6,429 nt of DNA from Desulfuromonadales bacterium (lineage in GTDB: Bacteria > Desulfobacterota > Desulfuromonadia > Desulfuromonadales > BM103), in the NCBI GenBank assembly GCA_030614505.1, contig JAUWTX010000130.1, forward strand, positions 1 to 6,429. The letters are read 5' to 3'. Position 1 is the stretch's first letter. Each line of letters begins with the position of its first letter. The position numbers and the translations under genes were made by a program. Below, in pieces: positions 1-5,016 of the stretch. The notes beneath the pieces were generated by a model. That model had not been told where the DNA came from, made no database searches, and saw nothing but the letters and a program-made list of their open reading frames with translations.

Positions 1-103
1 AGCGCAGCGCAAAGCCCTCTTTGGTTGCTTCCTTTGGCTTTGGAAAGAAAGTCACCCGGCTGTCGGCCGGGACCGACGGTTTAAGTTTTATAATTTGTAC
101 TGA
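1..103. repeat. Possible fragment of a dispersed non-coding repeat at the left edge
   Basis: This stretch holds no gene of normal size. Read on the plus strand from base 2 it is open to a TGA at 101-103 (33 codons, with the residue run LFGCFLWLWKES), and a second frame is open from base 1 to a TAA at 82-84. It contains a perfect 6-bp inverted repeat CCCGGC/GCCGGG (55-60 and 66-71, loop TGTCG). From memory, it resembles repeats found in many copies in proteobacterial genomes, which annotators often mis-call as short 'LWKES'-like proteins. That resemblance is recollection and has not been searched. It lies beyond the hairpin that seems to end the minus-strand operon, and runs off the window edge. 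Confidence 0.3.
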
Positions 104-126
104 AAATCAAAATCCTGAACTGCAAA

Positions 127-153
127 GGGCAACAGATTCATAATCTGCTGCCC
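127..153 (-). terminator. Strong hairpin ending the minus-strand operon
   Basis: On the minus strand GGGCAGCAGATT and AATCTGTTGCCC pair over 12 bp with a single G:U wobble and a three-base loop. Flanking TGCA tetramers (121-124 and 154-157) could lengthen the stem across a two-base bulge. It begins 33 bases after the thioesterase stop codon. The T-run after the stem on the minus strand is only TTT, so it may act as a weak intrinsic terminator, or as a 3'-end stabilising structure after processing. Its position fits the end of the operon transcript. Confidence 0.55.
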
Positions 154-185
154 TGCAATCAAAAAGCACCACTCATTTTATCCAC

Positions 186-647
186 TTAATCAACAACCTT
201 AATCTTCCCTCCCCCGTGCCCGGCAGCCACCACCGCAACCGTCAAGCGCGCCACACACACCTTTCTTTGGCGTTCATCAACAACACTGACCTCCCAAACC
301 TGGGAGGCGCGACCAAGATAGACAGGTCTGGCGGTTCCCGTAACACGCCCCTTGCTCACCGGGCGCAGGTGGCTGGCACTGATCTCCTGGCCAACACAGA
401 TCCACTGGTCGAGATCAAGGCAGAGGCTGGCAGCAATACTTCCCAGAGATTCCGCCAGAGCAACGGAAGCACCTCCGTGCAGCAACCCAAGAGGCTGGGT
501 GGTCCGGTGATCAACAGGCATGGTCCCAACCAGGCAATTATCACCCAGTTCAGTTAGTTCAATACCGAGGTGGGATACCATATTAATCTCACAAAGAGGT
601 TGAATCTCCTTGAGTTGGTATTGTTTAAACCAGATAGACTTATTCAT
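186..647 (-). CDS. Hotdog-fold acyl-CoA thioesterase, PaaI/YdiI (MenI)-like
   Basis: The 153-residue protein is a small cytoplasmic thioesterase of the hotdog fold, expected to hydrolyse an acyl- or aroyl-CoA. The family signature QPLGLLHGGASVALAES (about 51-67) is clear: the HGG turn is at 57-59 and the catalytic Glu at 66. The overall pattern (TMPVD-R-T-QP, HLRP, GRVTGTARPVYLGR, QVWEV) closely follows E. coli YdiI/MenI, which acts on 1,4-dihydroxy-2-naphthoyl-CoA, and its paralogue EntH. YdiI is about 136 residues; this protein has a longer N-terminus and a Gly/Lys tail of about 14. No menaquinone gene is nearby, so the substrate is not determined. Its ATG lies two bases after the lipoprotein stop codon, so translational coupling is likely; only a weak Shine-Dalgarno-like GGGTAAG precedes it. 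It is the last gene of the minus-strand block. Confidence 0.88.
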   Translation of the reverse strand: MNKSIWFKQYQLKEIQPLCEINMVSHLGIELTELGDNCLVGTMPVDHRTTQPLGLLHGGASVALAESLGSIAASLCLDLDQWICVGQEISASHLRPVSKGRVTGTARPVYLGRASQVWEVSVVDERQRKVCVARLTVAVVAAGHGGGKIKVVD

Positions 648-649
648 TC

Positions 650-1264
650 TTACCCATTGGCCAATAATGCTACCAATTTGCCATCCCAGTTCGGTGTCCG
701 AAAACGTGTCTTCAGTTTTGGCAGAATCTCATCGCGCTTGAATGGAACCAGCTTACCGCTCAGAGCCTCAACAACATAGCCGCGATCCTGCTGCTGACTA
801 ATACACCAGAGGCGATAACCACTGCCATCATCTTTCAACCAGAGATAAACCTGGTAGCCATCCGGAGTGATCCCCTCCAGGTAGGCTGAATCAAAGAAAT
901 ATTCACTCTGGTCAAGCGCTGAAATCGACCGGGGATATTCAGTATAAAGAGCGTAGTAACCCTTGAGGATCTTTTGATAGCTATCGAGAATTTTGGCGAA
1001 CTTGTCACGTTGCTGAAGTTCACGTTGTTTCTTGATACGATCAAGGTGTTTACTGGCAACGGAACCCGACGGAGTCTCCGGATACCGGGCGACCAGGTCG
1101 ACCAGGATTTGTTCAGCCTGCAGTTCGTCACCTTGCTTTATCAGCGTTTCAGCATCAGTGAGCAATCGTTTGCTCTTCACCTCGTTTGAATCGCCACACC
1201 CGCTCAGTAACAGTACAAACAGCACCAACACAACCGAAATGGATTGAAAAATTCGTTCTCGCAC
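650..1264 (-). CDS. Uncharacterised outer-membrane-type lipoprotein with TPR-like N-terminal region
   Basis: I do not recognise a named family. I choose the GTG at 1264 because AGGAGG lies just upstream, and because the product (204 residues) then opens with a proper lipoprotein signal: basic R2/R4, a hydrophobic run at about 9-20, and lipobox LLSGC with the modified Cys at 23. The next residue is Gly, not Asp, which in proteobacteria suggests sorting to the outer membrane. Residues about 30-75 form a helical TPR-like unit (LLTDAETLIKQGDELQAEQIL, then a second helix ending ARYPETP), similar in style to BamD-type lipoproteins. A charged helix follows. The C-terminal half (ALYTEYPRSISALDQ, then DGYQVYLWLKDDGSGYRLW) is reminiscent of the soluble domain of pilin-like proteins, a weak analogy. 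An upstream ATG at 1360 in the same frame would bury the signal peptide behind 32 extra residues and is less likely. It sits between cbiET and the thioesterase gene. Confidence 0.75.
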   Translation of the reverse strand: MRERIFQSISVVLVLFVLLLSGCGDSNEVKSKRLLTDAETLIKQGDELQAEQILVDLVARYPETPSGSVASKHLDRIKKQRELQQRDKFAKILDSYQKILKGYYALYTEYPRSISALDQSEYFFDSAYLEGITPDGYQVYLWLKDDGSGYRLWCISQQQDRGYVVEALSGKLVPFKRDEILPKLKTRFRTPNWDGKLVALLANG

Positions 1265-1371
1265 AATCTTCCTCCTGAGAGCTATTCCTAAACAACCATT
1301 ACAAACCGGCGAAAGCATTACAGCATTACAGCCCTGCAAGTTTATCGCACCACCCGCCACGCGCCACCGGT
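1265..1371 (-). other. 107-base spacer between cbiET and the lipoprotein gene
   Basis: This is the largest gap inside the minus-strand block apart from its promoter region. It contains the lipoprotein ribosome site AGGAGGAAGATT before the GTG at 1264. It also has a short tandem repeat (plus-strand GCATTACA at 1315-1322 and 1323-1330, with a third CATTACA at 1297-1303). No convincing terminator or promoter is visible, so read-through from cbiET is likely, though an internal promoter cannot be excluded. Confidence 0.4.
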
Positions 1372-2583
1372 TTAAACCTTAACCGCTGCCAGAATAAAAA
1401 CCGGGTTGAAGGCTTCAAACATTTTGTAATCCGTCAGAGGTCGAGTGCGCGAGATGTTCACCGTGGTCACTTCCAACTCGTAGCCGGCGTTCTCGAAGTA
1501 CTCGGTTGCAGCCGTGAGTGTGTCGAGGGTGACAGCATTGAGCACCACCCTCCCTCCCGTCGACAGACGAGCGTCTGCCGCCTCAAGAATTTGCCAGAGA
1601 CGACCTCCGGAACCGCCGATAAAAACCCGGTCGGGATCCGGCAGGTCATCCAGACAAGCAGGAGCGTCCTCTTCGACCAGAGAGATATTGCGGGAATTGA
1701 ATTTCTGCAGGTTTTCCTTGAGATACGCCAGACACTGGGGATTGCGTTCTATCGCAAAAACCCGTCCGTTAGGCATGAGATGGTCGGCCTCGATGCTGAC
1801 CGACCCGGAACCGGCGCCTATATCCCAAAGAGTCATATCATGGCACAGACGCAGCTTTGCCAGGCTCACAGCCCGCACCTCCTCCTTGGTAATCAGCTTT
1901 TTGACCGTGGCAAAGTCCTCATCCGGAATACCCAGACATGGCCCAGCGCCGTCACCATCGGTTTCATACTCCTTGATCAGGATCAGGACATTCAAAGGCG
2001 CTGCCGGAATATCAAGCAGGCCCTTAAGATCGGTATGGGTGATCACCTCGTCAGCCGTCCCCAGATTTTCACAGAGGTAAGCGGTATAACCGCCCCGCCC
2101 CCGTTCGATCAACTCACCGGCAATCGCCTGGGGCGTATTCTCTTCATCAGTAAGGATTGCAATTTTGTCGTGGGACACGATCTGGTCAACAGCACCTTTC
2201 ATGCCTCGGCCATGAGCCGAGACGAAAACCGCGTCATCCCAAGGTTCGCGGATTTTGGCAAAAGCATACTGGACCGAGCTGACATTCGGTACAAACTCGA
2301 GATCAGCCTCTGGCAGGTTACGCAGCAAGTAACGGCCGATACCAAAGAAAAGAGGATCGCCTGAGGCCAGGACCACTGCCGAGCCTTCGTTCTTTGCCAG
2401 GCACTCAACAACTGGCGCAAGATTGACTCCTATGGTCAAGGTCTTGCCGGAAAAATCAGGGAAGAGCGCAAGTTGACGGGAACCGCCAATCAATATATCC
2501 GCCTGATCCACCAACTCCATAGCCCTTCGGCTGAAACCTTCCTGTCCCTCGATTCCAGCACCAATGATATAGATCGTCTTCAT
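1372..2583 (-). CDS. cbiET: Cobalt-precorrin-7 (C5)-methyltransferase / cobalt-precorrin-6B (C15)-methyltransferase (decarboxylating), CbiE-CbiT fusion
   Basis: This 403-residue bifunctional enzyme of the cobalamin corrin ring pathway uses S-adenosylmethionine to methylate C5 and C15 and removes the C12 acetate carboxyl. The N-terminal CbiE domain (about 1-205) belongs to the tetrapyrrole methylase class: it starts YIIGAGIEG and carries the SAM-site motif ASGDPLFFGIGRYLL (about 73-87). The C-terminal CbiT domain (about 218-403) is a Rossmann-type methyltransferase with motif WDIGAGSGSVSIE (253-265), the acidic strand-end FAIER, and FIGGSGG (321-327). The size matches CobL of the aerobic route and CbiET fusions of anaerobes; the likely host makes the cobalt-early (anaerobic) route my preferred reading. 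I use the ATG at 2583, preceded by GGGAGG about ten bases upstream; an ATG at 2604 would add seven residues that include this site. It follows cobC by 37 bases. Confidence 0.93.
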   Translation of the reverse strand: MKTIYIIGAGIEGQEGFSRRAMELVDQADILIGGSRQLALFPDFSGKTLTIGVNLAPVVECLAKNEGSAVVLASGDPLFFGIGRYLLRNLPEADLEFVPNVSSVQYAFAKIREPWDDAVFVSAHGRGMKGAVDQIVSHDKIAILTDEENTPQAIAGELIERGRGGYTAYLCENLGTADEVITHTDLKGLLDIPAAPLNVLILIKEYETDGDGAGPCLGIPDEDFATVKKLITKEEVRAVSLAKLRLCHDMTLWDIGAGSGSVSIEADHLMPNGRVFAIERNPQCLAYLKENLQKFNSRNISLVEEDAPACLDDLPDPDRVFIGGSGGRLWQILEAADARLSTGGRVVLNAVTLDTLTAATEYFENAGYELEVTTVNISRTRPLTDYKMFEAFNPVFILAAVKV

Positions 2584-2620
2584 CTGCCAACATCCTCCCT
2601 GCATAGCATATGCGCCAACT

Positions 2621-3286
2621 TTATCTGTTTGCTTGCCGACTCGTCAAGCCCGTCAAACCGAGCACAACGGGTGTCTCCTGGTGAGCCATCCCGTTGAGCA
2701 GTTTCACAACAGAATTGCCATCGGCAAAATAGTCTATGATATTCATACAGCCATAATCCTGCTCGATGGAAAAGGCCTGCCCCAGAGGGGCACCGATGGC
2801 ATCGAGTAGAATAATCCGGTTGGTGCCGCCGTGGGCAACCAGGACAACGTTGCCACCGGAGTGATTTACAAGAATTTGCTGAACGGCAGGCCGGATGCGA
2901 TCGGCAGCCTCCTGCAGGCTTTCACCGCCCGGCACCTGGAAATTTACAAGATCCTGCAATCGCACCTTCCATTCATCCGGATACGCCTCCTGCAGTTCGA
3001 CCCAAGTCCGGCTCTCCCAGTCGCCGAAATGCAGCTCGCGCAGGGACTCCTGTGTGCTGACCGTCAGGTCATGCGCCTCAGCGATCAGTTCGGCACAGTA
3101 GCAACTGCGTGCCAAATCGCTACTATAAATCGCATCCAGGGGGATATCGACCAAGTAATCACAAACACGCTCAGACTGCTCCCTGCCGAGATGAGTCAGG
3201 GACACATTGACCTGGCCGTTATAACGCTTCTCTTCATGACCTTTAACCTGCCCATGCCGGACCAGGTAGATTCGTGTTCGTTGCAT
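2621..3286 (-). CDS. cobC: Alpha-ribazole-5'-phosphate phosphatase, histidine phosphatase superfamily
   Basis: The 221-residue protein has the histidine phosphatase core: LVRHG near the N-terminus (R10, phospho-accepting H11), Arg in SSDLAR (R60), the acid Glu in LRELHFGDWE (E84) and the second His in VVLVAHGG (H152). The LRELHFGDWES block and the position next to cbiET favour CobC, which removes the phosphate from alpha-ribazole phosphate (or adenosylcobalamin phosphate) in nucleotide-loop assembly. A phosphoglycerate-mutase-like phosphatase of other specificity cannot be excluded from the motif alone. Three starts lie in a row: TTG at 3292, ATG at 3289 and ATG at 3286. The AAGGA ends three bases before the first ATG and six before the second, so 3286 is preferred. 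The first ATG overlaps the stop codon of a 22-codon ORF (TGATG), which suggests translational coupling. Confidence 0.87.
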   Translation of the reverse strand: MQRTRIYLVRHGQVKGHEEKRYNGQVNVSLTHLGREQSERVCDYLVDIPLDAIYSSDLARSCYCAELIAEAHDLTVSTQESLRELHFGDWESRTWVELQEAYPDEWKVRLQDLVNFQVPGGESLQEAADRIRPAVQQILVNHSGGNVVLVAHGGTNRIILLDAIGAPLGQAFSIEQDYGCMNIIDYFADGNSVVKLLNGMAHQETPVVLGLTGLTSRQANR

Positions 3287-3288
3287 CA

Positions 3289-3357
3289 TCAATCCTTCAT
3301 CTGATCGACAGAGGCTCCTCCACGTATCGACTCATGTGGTTCTTGTTTCTTGGTCAT
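3289..3357 (-). CDS. Possible 22-residue small ORF between engB and cobC
   Basis: On the minus strand an ATG at 3357 opens a 22-codon frame (begins MTKKQEPHES, ends VDQMKD) whose TGA overlaps the cobC ATG at 3289 as TGATG. Upstream, the TGA of engB (3365-3367) overlaps a further ATG, starting a four-codon frame (MSTR) that ends in TGA, again overlapping the ATG at 3357. This unbroken chain of stop/start overlaps suggests ribosomes could pass from engB into cobC. The peptide is hydrophilic, has no recognisable domain, and has no strong Shine-Dalgarno site of its own. It may simply be spacer DNA. Confidence 0.3.
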   Translation of the reverse strand: MTKKQEPHESIRGGASVDQMKD

Positions 3358-3364
3358 CGAGTAC

Positions 3365-3961
3365 TCATCGATTCAGGTCAGATTCAAGGGCCATGGCGAT
3401 CAACTCCCATACTTCTTCATGACCTTGCTTGGACAGAGCCGAAAAGGGGGTGAGCAACTCTGCTGAGAGTCCGGTGCTATCGGCAATTTTCGCCACGCGA
3501 CGGCCCAGTTCGTTGCGACTCACTTTGTCAACCTTGGTAATTACCGGAATGGTTGGAATTTCGCTCTCTTCCAGCCAATCGAGAAATTGCAGATCCTCCT
3601 GACTCGGATCCCGGCGGGCATCAAGCAACCAGACTACGGCTTTTAAACTCGAACGTCCTCTCAGGTAGCCATGTACCATCGGTTGCCACTGTTTGCGTAC
3701 TGAACGCGGTGCCCGGGCAAAACCATAGCCGGGCAAGTCTACAAAGTAGAGAGCCTCATTGATCGCAAAAAAGTTCAGTAACTGTGTGCGCCCCGGAGTT
3801 GATGATGTGCGCACCAGGCCTTTGCGATTAAGCAGACAATTGATCAGACTGCTCTTGCCAACATTGCTGCGTCCGGCAAATGCAATTTCCGGCCACTCGG
3901 CCGGGGGACAACAAGCCAGAGACGGGGCACTGGTTACAAAACTGACACTCTGTACAACCAT
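3365..3961 (-). CDS. engB: Ribosome biogenesis GTP-binding protein EngB (YsxC/YihA)
   Basis: This 198-residue TRAFAC-class GTPase has all G motifs: G1 GRSNVGKS (30-37), the switch region STPGRTQ (54-60), G3 DLPGYGFA (75-82), G4 TKVD (142-145) and G5 SALS (174-177). The GRSNVGKSSLIN and DLPGYGFA variants are diagnostic of EngB/YsxC, an often essential factor for large ribosomal subunit assembly. The length agrees with the family (about 195-210). I choose the ATG at 3961 because AGGTG lies six bases upstream; an in-frame GTG at 3970 is part of that same site and would add three residues. It is the first gene of the minus-strand block, so its promoter should lie in the 374-base gap to its right. 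No cobalamin-riboswitch signature is evident there, although two downstream genes make cobalamin. Confidence 0.95.
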   Translation of the reverse strand: MVVQSVSFVTSAPSLACCPPAEWPEIAFAGRSNVGKSSLINCLLNRKGLVRTSSTPGRTQLLNFFAINEALYFVDLPGYGFARAPRSVRKQWQPMVHGYLRGRSSLKAVVWLLDARRDPSQEDLQFLDWLEESEIPTIPVITKVDKVSRNELGRRVAKIADSTGLSAELLTPFSALSKQGHEEVWELIAMALESDLNR

Positions 3962-4133
3962 ATTGGACACCTGAGTTCTTTTGACGTTTCGCTGGATTAT
4001 TTCTCAAACCTGAATCAATGAACTCACTGATTTAGATCGTACTCAGCGGCGCCCATCTTATCACAGAGGCGTAAAACCACCCAGCTTTCTGTAACCTTGA
4101 AAAGTCTTTGAGGCTTAAGTTTAACATGCTGGC

Positions 4134-4160
4134 CAACCGGTAAAAATCGTTGTTTTTTTT
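4134..4160 (+). terminator. Weak hairpin followed by eight T, plus strand
   Basis: CAAC(C)G at 4134-4139 can pair with CGTTG at 4148-4152, giving five base pairs with one bulged C and an eight-base loop. Eight T follow directly (4153-4160). The stem is poor for an intrinsic terminator but the T-run is ideal. A loose promoter-like pair, TTGAAA (4097-4102) and TTTAAC (4120-4125) with a 17-base spacer, lies just upstream on the same strand. It could therefore end, or pause, a very short plus-strand transcript. Confidence 0.3.
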
Positions 4161-4186
4161 GAAATCTTGTATCCGACACTAATGTG

Positions 4187-4210
4187 CGGGGCAAATATGC
4201 CCGTTTTTTT
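4187..4210 (+). terminator. Intrinsic terminator-like hairpin upstream of the ferritin promoter, plus strand
   Basis: CGGGGC at 4187-4192 pairs with GCCCG at 4199-4203 (five GC pairs with one bulged G, loop AAATAT), followed by seven T (4204-4210). This has the form of a rho-independent terminator reading left to right. No plus-strand gene lies before it, because engB is on the other strand. It may shield the ferritin promoter eleven bases downstream from read-through, or end a small RNA. Confidence 0.55.
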
Positions 4211-4220
4211 ATGCTCTGCG

Positions 4221-4250
4221 TTGCACAACCTCACCCTCTCAAGTTATAAT
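4221..4250 (+). promoter_or_regulatory. Sigma70-type promoter of the ferritin gene
   Basis: A perfect -10 hexamer TATAAT (4245-4250) is preceded at 18 bases by TTGCAC (4221-4226), which keeps the TTG of the -35 consensus. Transcription would start at about 4257, giving a leader of roughly 80 bases before the ferritin ATG. The -10 region overlaps a loose inverted repeat (TTAT and ATAA at 4244-4257), which is not good enough to call a PerR or Fur box. Confidence 0.65.
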
Positions 4251-4262
4251 CTCATAAAGTGT

Positions 4263-4278
4263 GTGCGATTAATCGCAC
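4263..4278. promoter_or_regulatory. Perfect 16-base palindrome in the ferritin leader, possible operator
   Basis: GTGCGATTAATCGCAC reads the same on both strands. It begins 13 bases after the -10 hexamer, about +6 to +21 relative to the inferred start, a typical place for a repressor to block transcription. It does not match the Fur, PerR, Rex, FNR or CRP consensus as I know them. As RNA it would form a short hairpin near the 5' end, so a role in transcript stability is an alternative. Confidence 0.5.
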
Positions 4279-4335
4279 GAGATGTCTGTTAATTAGGACT
4301 TTATAAAATCAATTCTTTTCTAAGGAGGCACTTAC

Positions 4336-4848
4336 ATGTTCAGCTCGCAATTGATCGACGCTATGAATGAGCAGATGAAAAACGAATTCCTGTCCGCCTA
4401 TCTATACCTTGCCATGGCCGGCTACTTTGAAGCCGAAGATCTCCCGGGGATTGCCTCCTGGATGCGTGTTCAGGCGCTGGAAGAGCTCTCCCATGGTGAA
4501 AAATTCTTTAATTTCATCTGTGAAGCCGGAGGTCGCACTGATCTTCGTACAATCGATGCACCTCAGAATGAATATACCTCGCCATTCGACTGCTTTGAAT
4601 ACTCCCTGAAGCACGAGAACTTTGTCACTGACAGTATCAACAAACTGATGGATCTGGCGCGTCAGGACAACAACCATGCAGCCCAGATTTTTTTGCAGTG
4701 GTTTGTTACTGAACAGGTTGAAGAGGAAGCCAGCTTCGGTTTGATCGTGAAGAAACTGCAACGCATCGGTGATGATGGTAACGGCTTGCTGCGCCTCGAT
4801 GAGGAATTGGCCCAACGCAGCTTTGTTCCTCTCACAGCAGGGGCCTGA
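4336..4848 (+). CDS. ftnA: Ferritin, FtnA type (iron-storage ferroxidase)
   Basis: The 170-residue four-helix protein should assemble into a 24-subunit cytoplasmic shell that oxidises Fe(II) and stores it as ferric mineral. Ferroxidase-centre residues are in the numbering known from E. coli FtnA: E17, Y24, E50, H53 (motif EELSHGEKF), E94, and E126/Q127/E129/E130 in the motif TEQVEEE. The third-site glutamates typical of bacterial FtnA are thus also present. There is no haem-binding Met at position 52 (Ser here), so it is not a bacterioferritin. The ATG at 4336 follows a strong AAGGAGG with eight bases between. It has its own promoter and lies upstream of a second ferritin-fold gene in the same direction, from which it is separated by a hairpin and another promoter. 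Confidence 0.96.
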   Translation: MFSSQLIDAMNEQMKNEFLSAYLYLAMAGYFEAEDLPGIASWMRVQALEELSHGEKFFNFICEAGGRTDLRTIDAPQNEYTSPFDCFEYSLKHENFVTDSINKLMDLARQDNNHAAQIFLQWFVTEQVEEEASFGLIVKKLQRIGDDGNGLLRLDEELAQRSFVPLTAGA

Positions 4849-4872
4849 TCAACATCAACAATAAACCAGGAT

Positions 4873-4910
4873 AAGGCATTAAGGTGGGCACTCCTGCCAC
4901 CTTATGCCTT
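4873..4910 (+). terminator. Long hairpin after the ferritin gene
   Basis: AAGGCATTAAGGTGGGCA (4873-4890) pairs with TGCCACCTTATGCCTT (4895-4910), with one bulged T and one bulged G and the loop CTCC, giving about 16 base pairs. It lies 24 bases after the ferritin stop codon and ahead of the next promoter. The following sequence (TAAAGG) is not T-rich, so it is a poor intrinsic terminator. It may stabilise the 3' end of ferritin mRNA or work with another termination factor. Confidence 0.55.
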
Positions 4911-4941
4911 TAAAGGTCTGGTTAAATAAAAATAATTTCGT

Positions 4942-4970
4942 TTGGCAAACAACTTTATTGCTGCTAAGAT
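4942..4970 (+). promoter_or_regulatory. Sigma70-type promoter of the rubrerythrin-like gene
   Basis: TTGGCA (4942-4947) and TAAGAT (4965-4970) are separated by exactly 17 bases and match the consensus at five of six and four or five of six positions. Transcription would start near 4977, giving a leader of about 40 bases that ends in the ribosome site GAGGAGG (5004-5010). This suggests that the gene can be expressed independently of ferritin. Confidence 0.6.
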
Positions 4971-5016
4971 TCCCCGTCTTTGAACCACATAAATAATTAG
5001 TTTGAGGAGGATTTAC

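Larger units (their letters stand above)
3962..4335. other. Divergent intergenic region between engB and the ferritin gene
   Basis: This gap of 374 bases has no convincing protein gene. The part next to engB (about 3970-4130) should hold the engB promoter on the minus strand, but I found no clean -35/-10 pair; an extended -10-like TGTGATAAGAT read on the minus strand near 4056-4066 is the best fragment. Next come two plus-strand hairpin/T-run elements (4134-4160 and 4187-4210), then the ferritin promoter (4221-4250), a palindrome (4263-4278), an AT-rich leader and the ferritin Shine-Dalgarno AAGGAGG. A ten-codon minus-strand frame (MGAAEYDLNQ) near 4030-4060 has no ribosome site, and I treat it as chance. 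Confidence 0.6.

Noticed and set aside
1265..1360. N-terminal extension of the lipoprotein from the ATG at 1360
   Set aside because: It would place 32 residues before the signal peptide; a GTG at 1264 with an AGGAGG site gives a normal lipoprotein leader.
1591..2364. A 257-codon open frame on the plus strand
   Set aside because: It lies entirely antisense to cbiET, whose motifs are unambiguous, and its translation shows no recognisable domain.
2831..3304. A 157-codon open frame on the plus strand
   Set aside because: It is antisense to cobC, with no domain or ribosome site; a shadow of that gene's codon pattern.
4030..4062. Ten-codon minus-strand frame MGAAEYDLNQ upstream of engB
   Set aside because: It is too short, has no ribosome site and no recognisable leader-peptide feature such as repeated regulatory codons.
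4244..4258. PerR-box-like TTATAAT followed by ATAA
   Set aside because: Only the left half matches; the right half diverges, and TATAAT is explained as the -10 hexamer.
3962..4335. Cobalamin riboswitch ahead of the engB-cobC-cbiET block
   Set aside because: I found no B12-box (GCCACTG-like) or matching adenosyl-binding core by eye on the minus strand.
4942..4962. Possible sigma54 promoter (TTTGGCA ... TTGCT)
   Set aside because: The GG and GC elements are 14 bases apart instead of the required 10; a sigma70 reading fits better.
5002..5016. TTG start (MRRIY) for the rubrerythrin-like gene
   Set aside because: These bases are the Shine-Dalgarno site GAGGAGG of the ATG at 5017.
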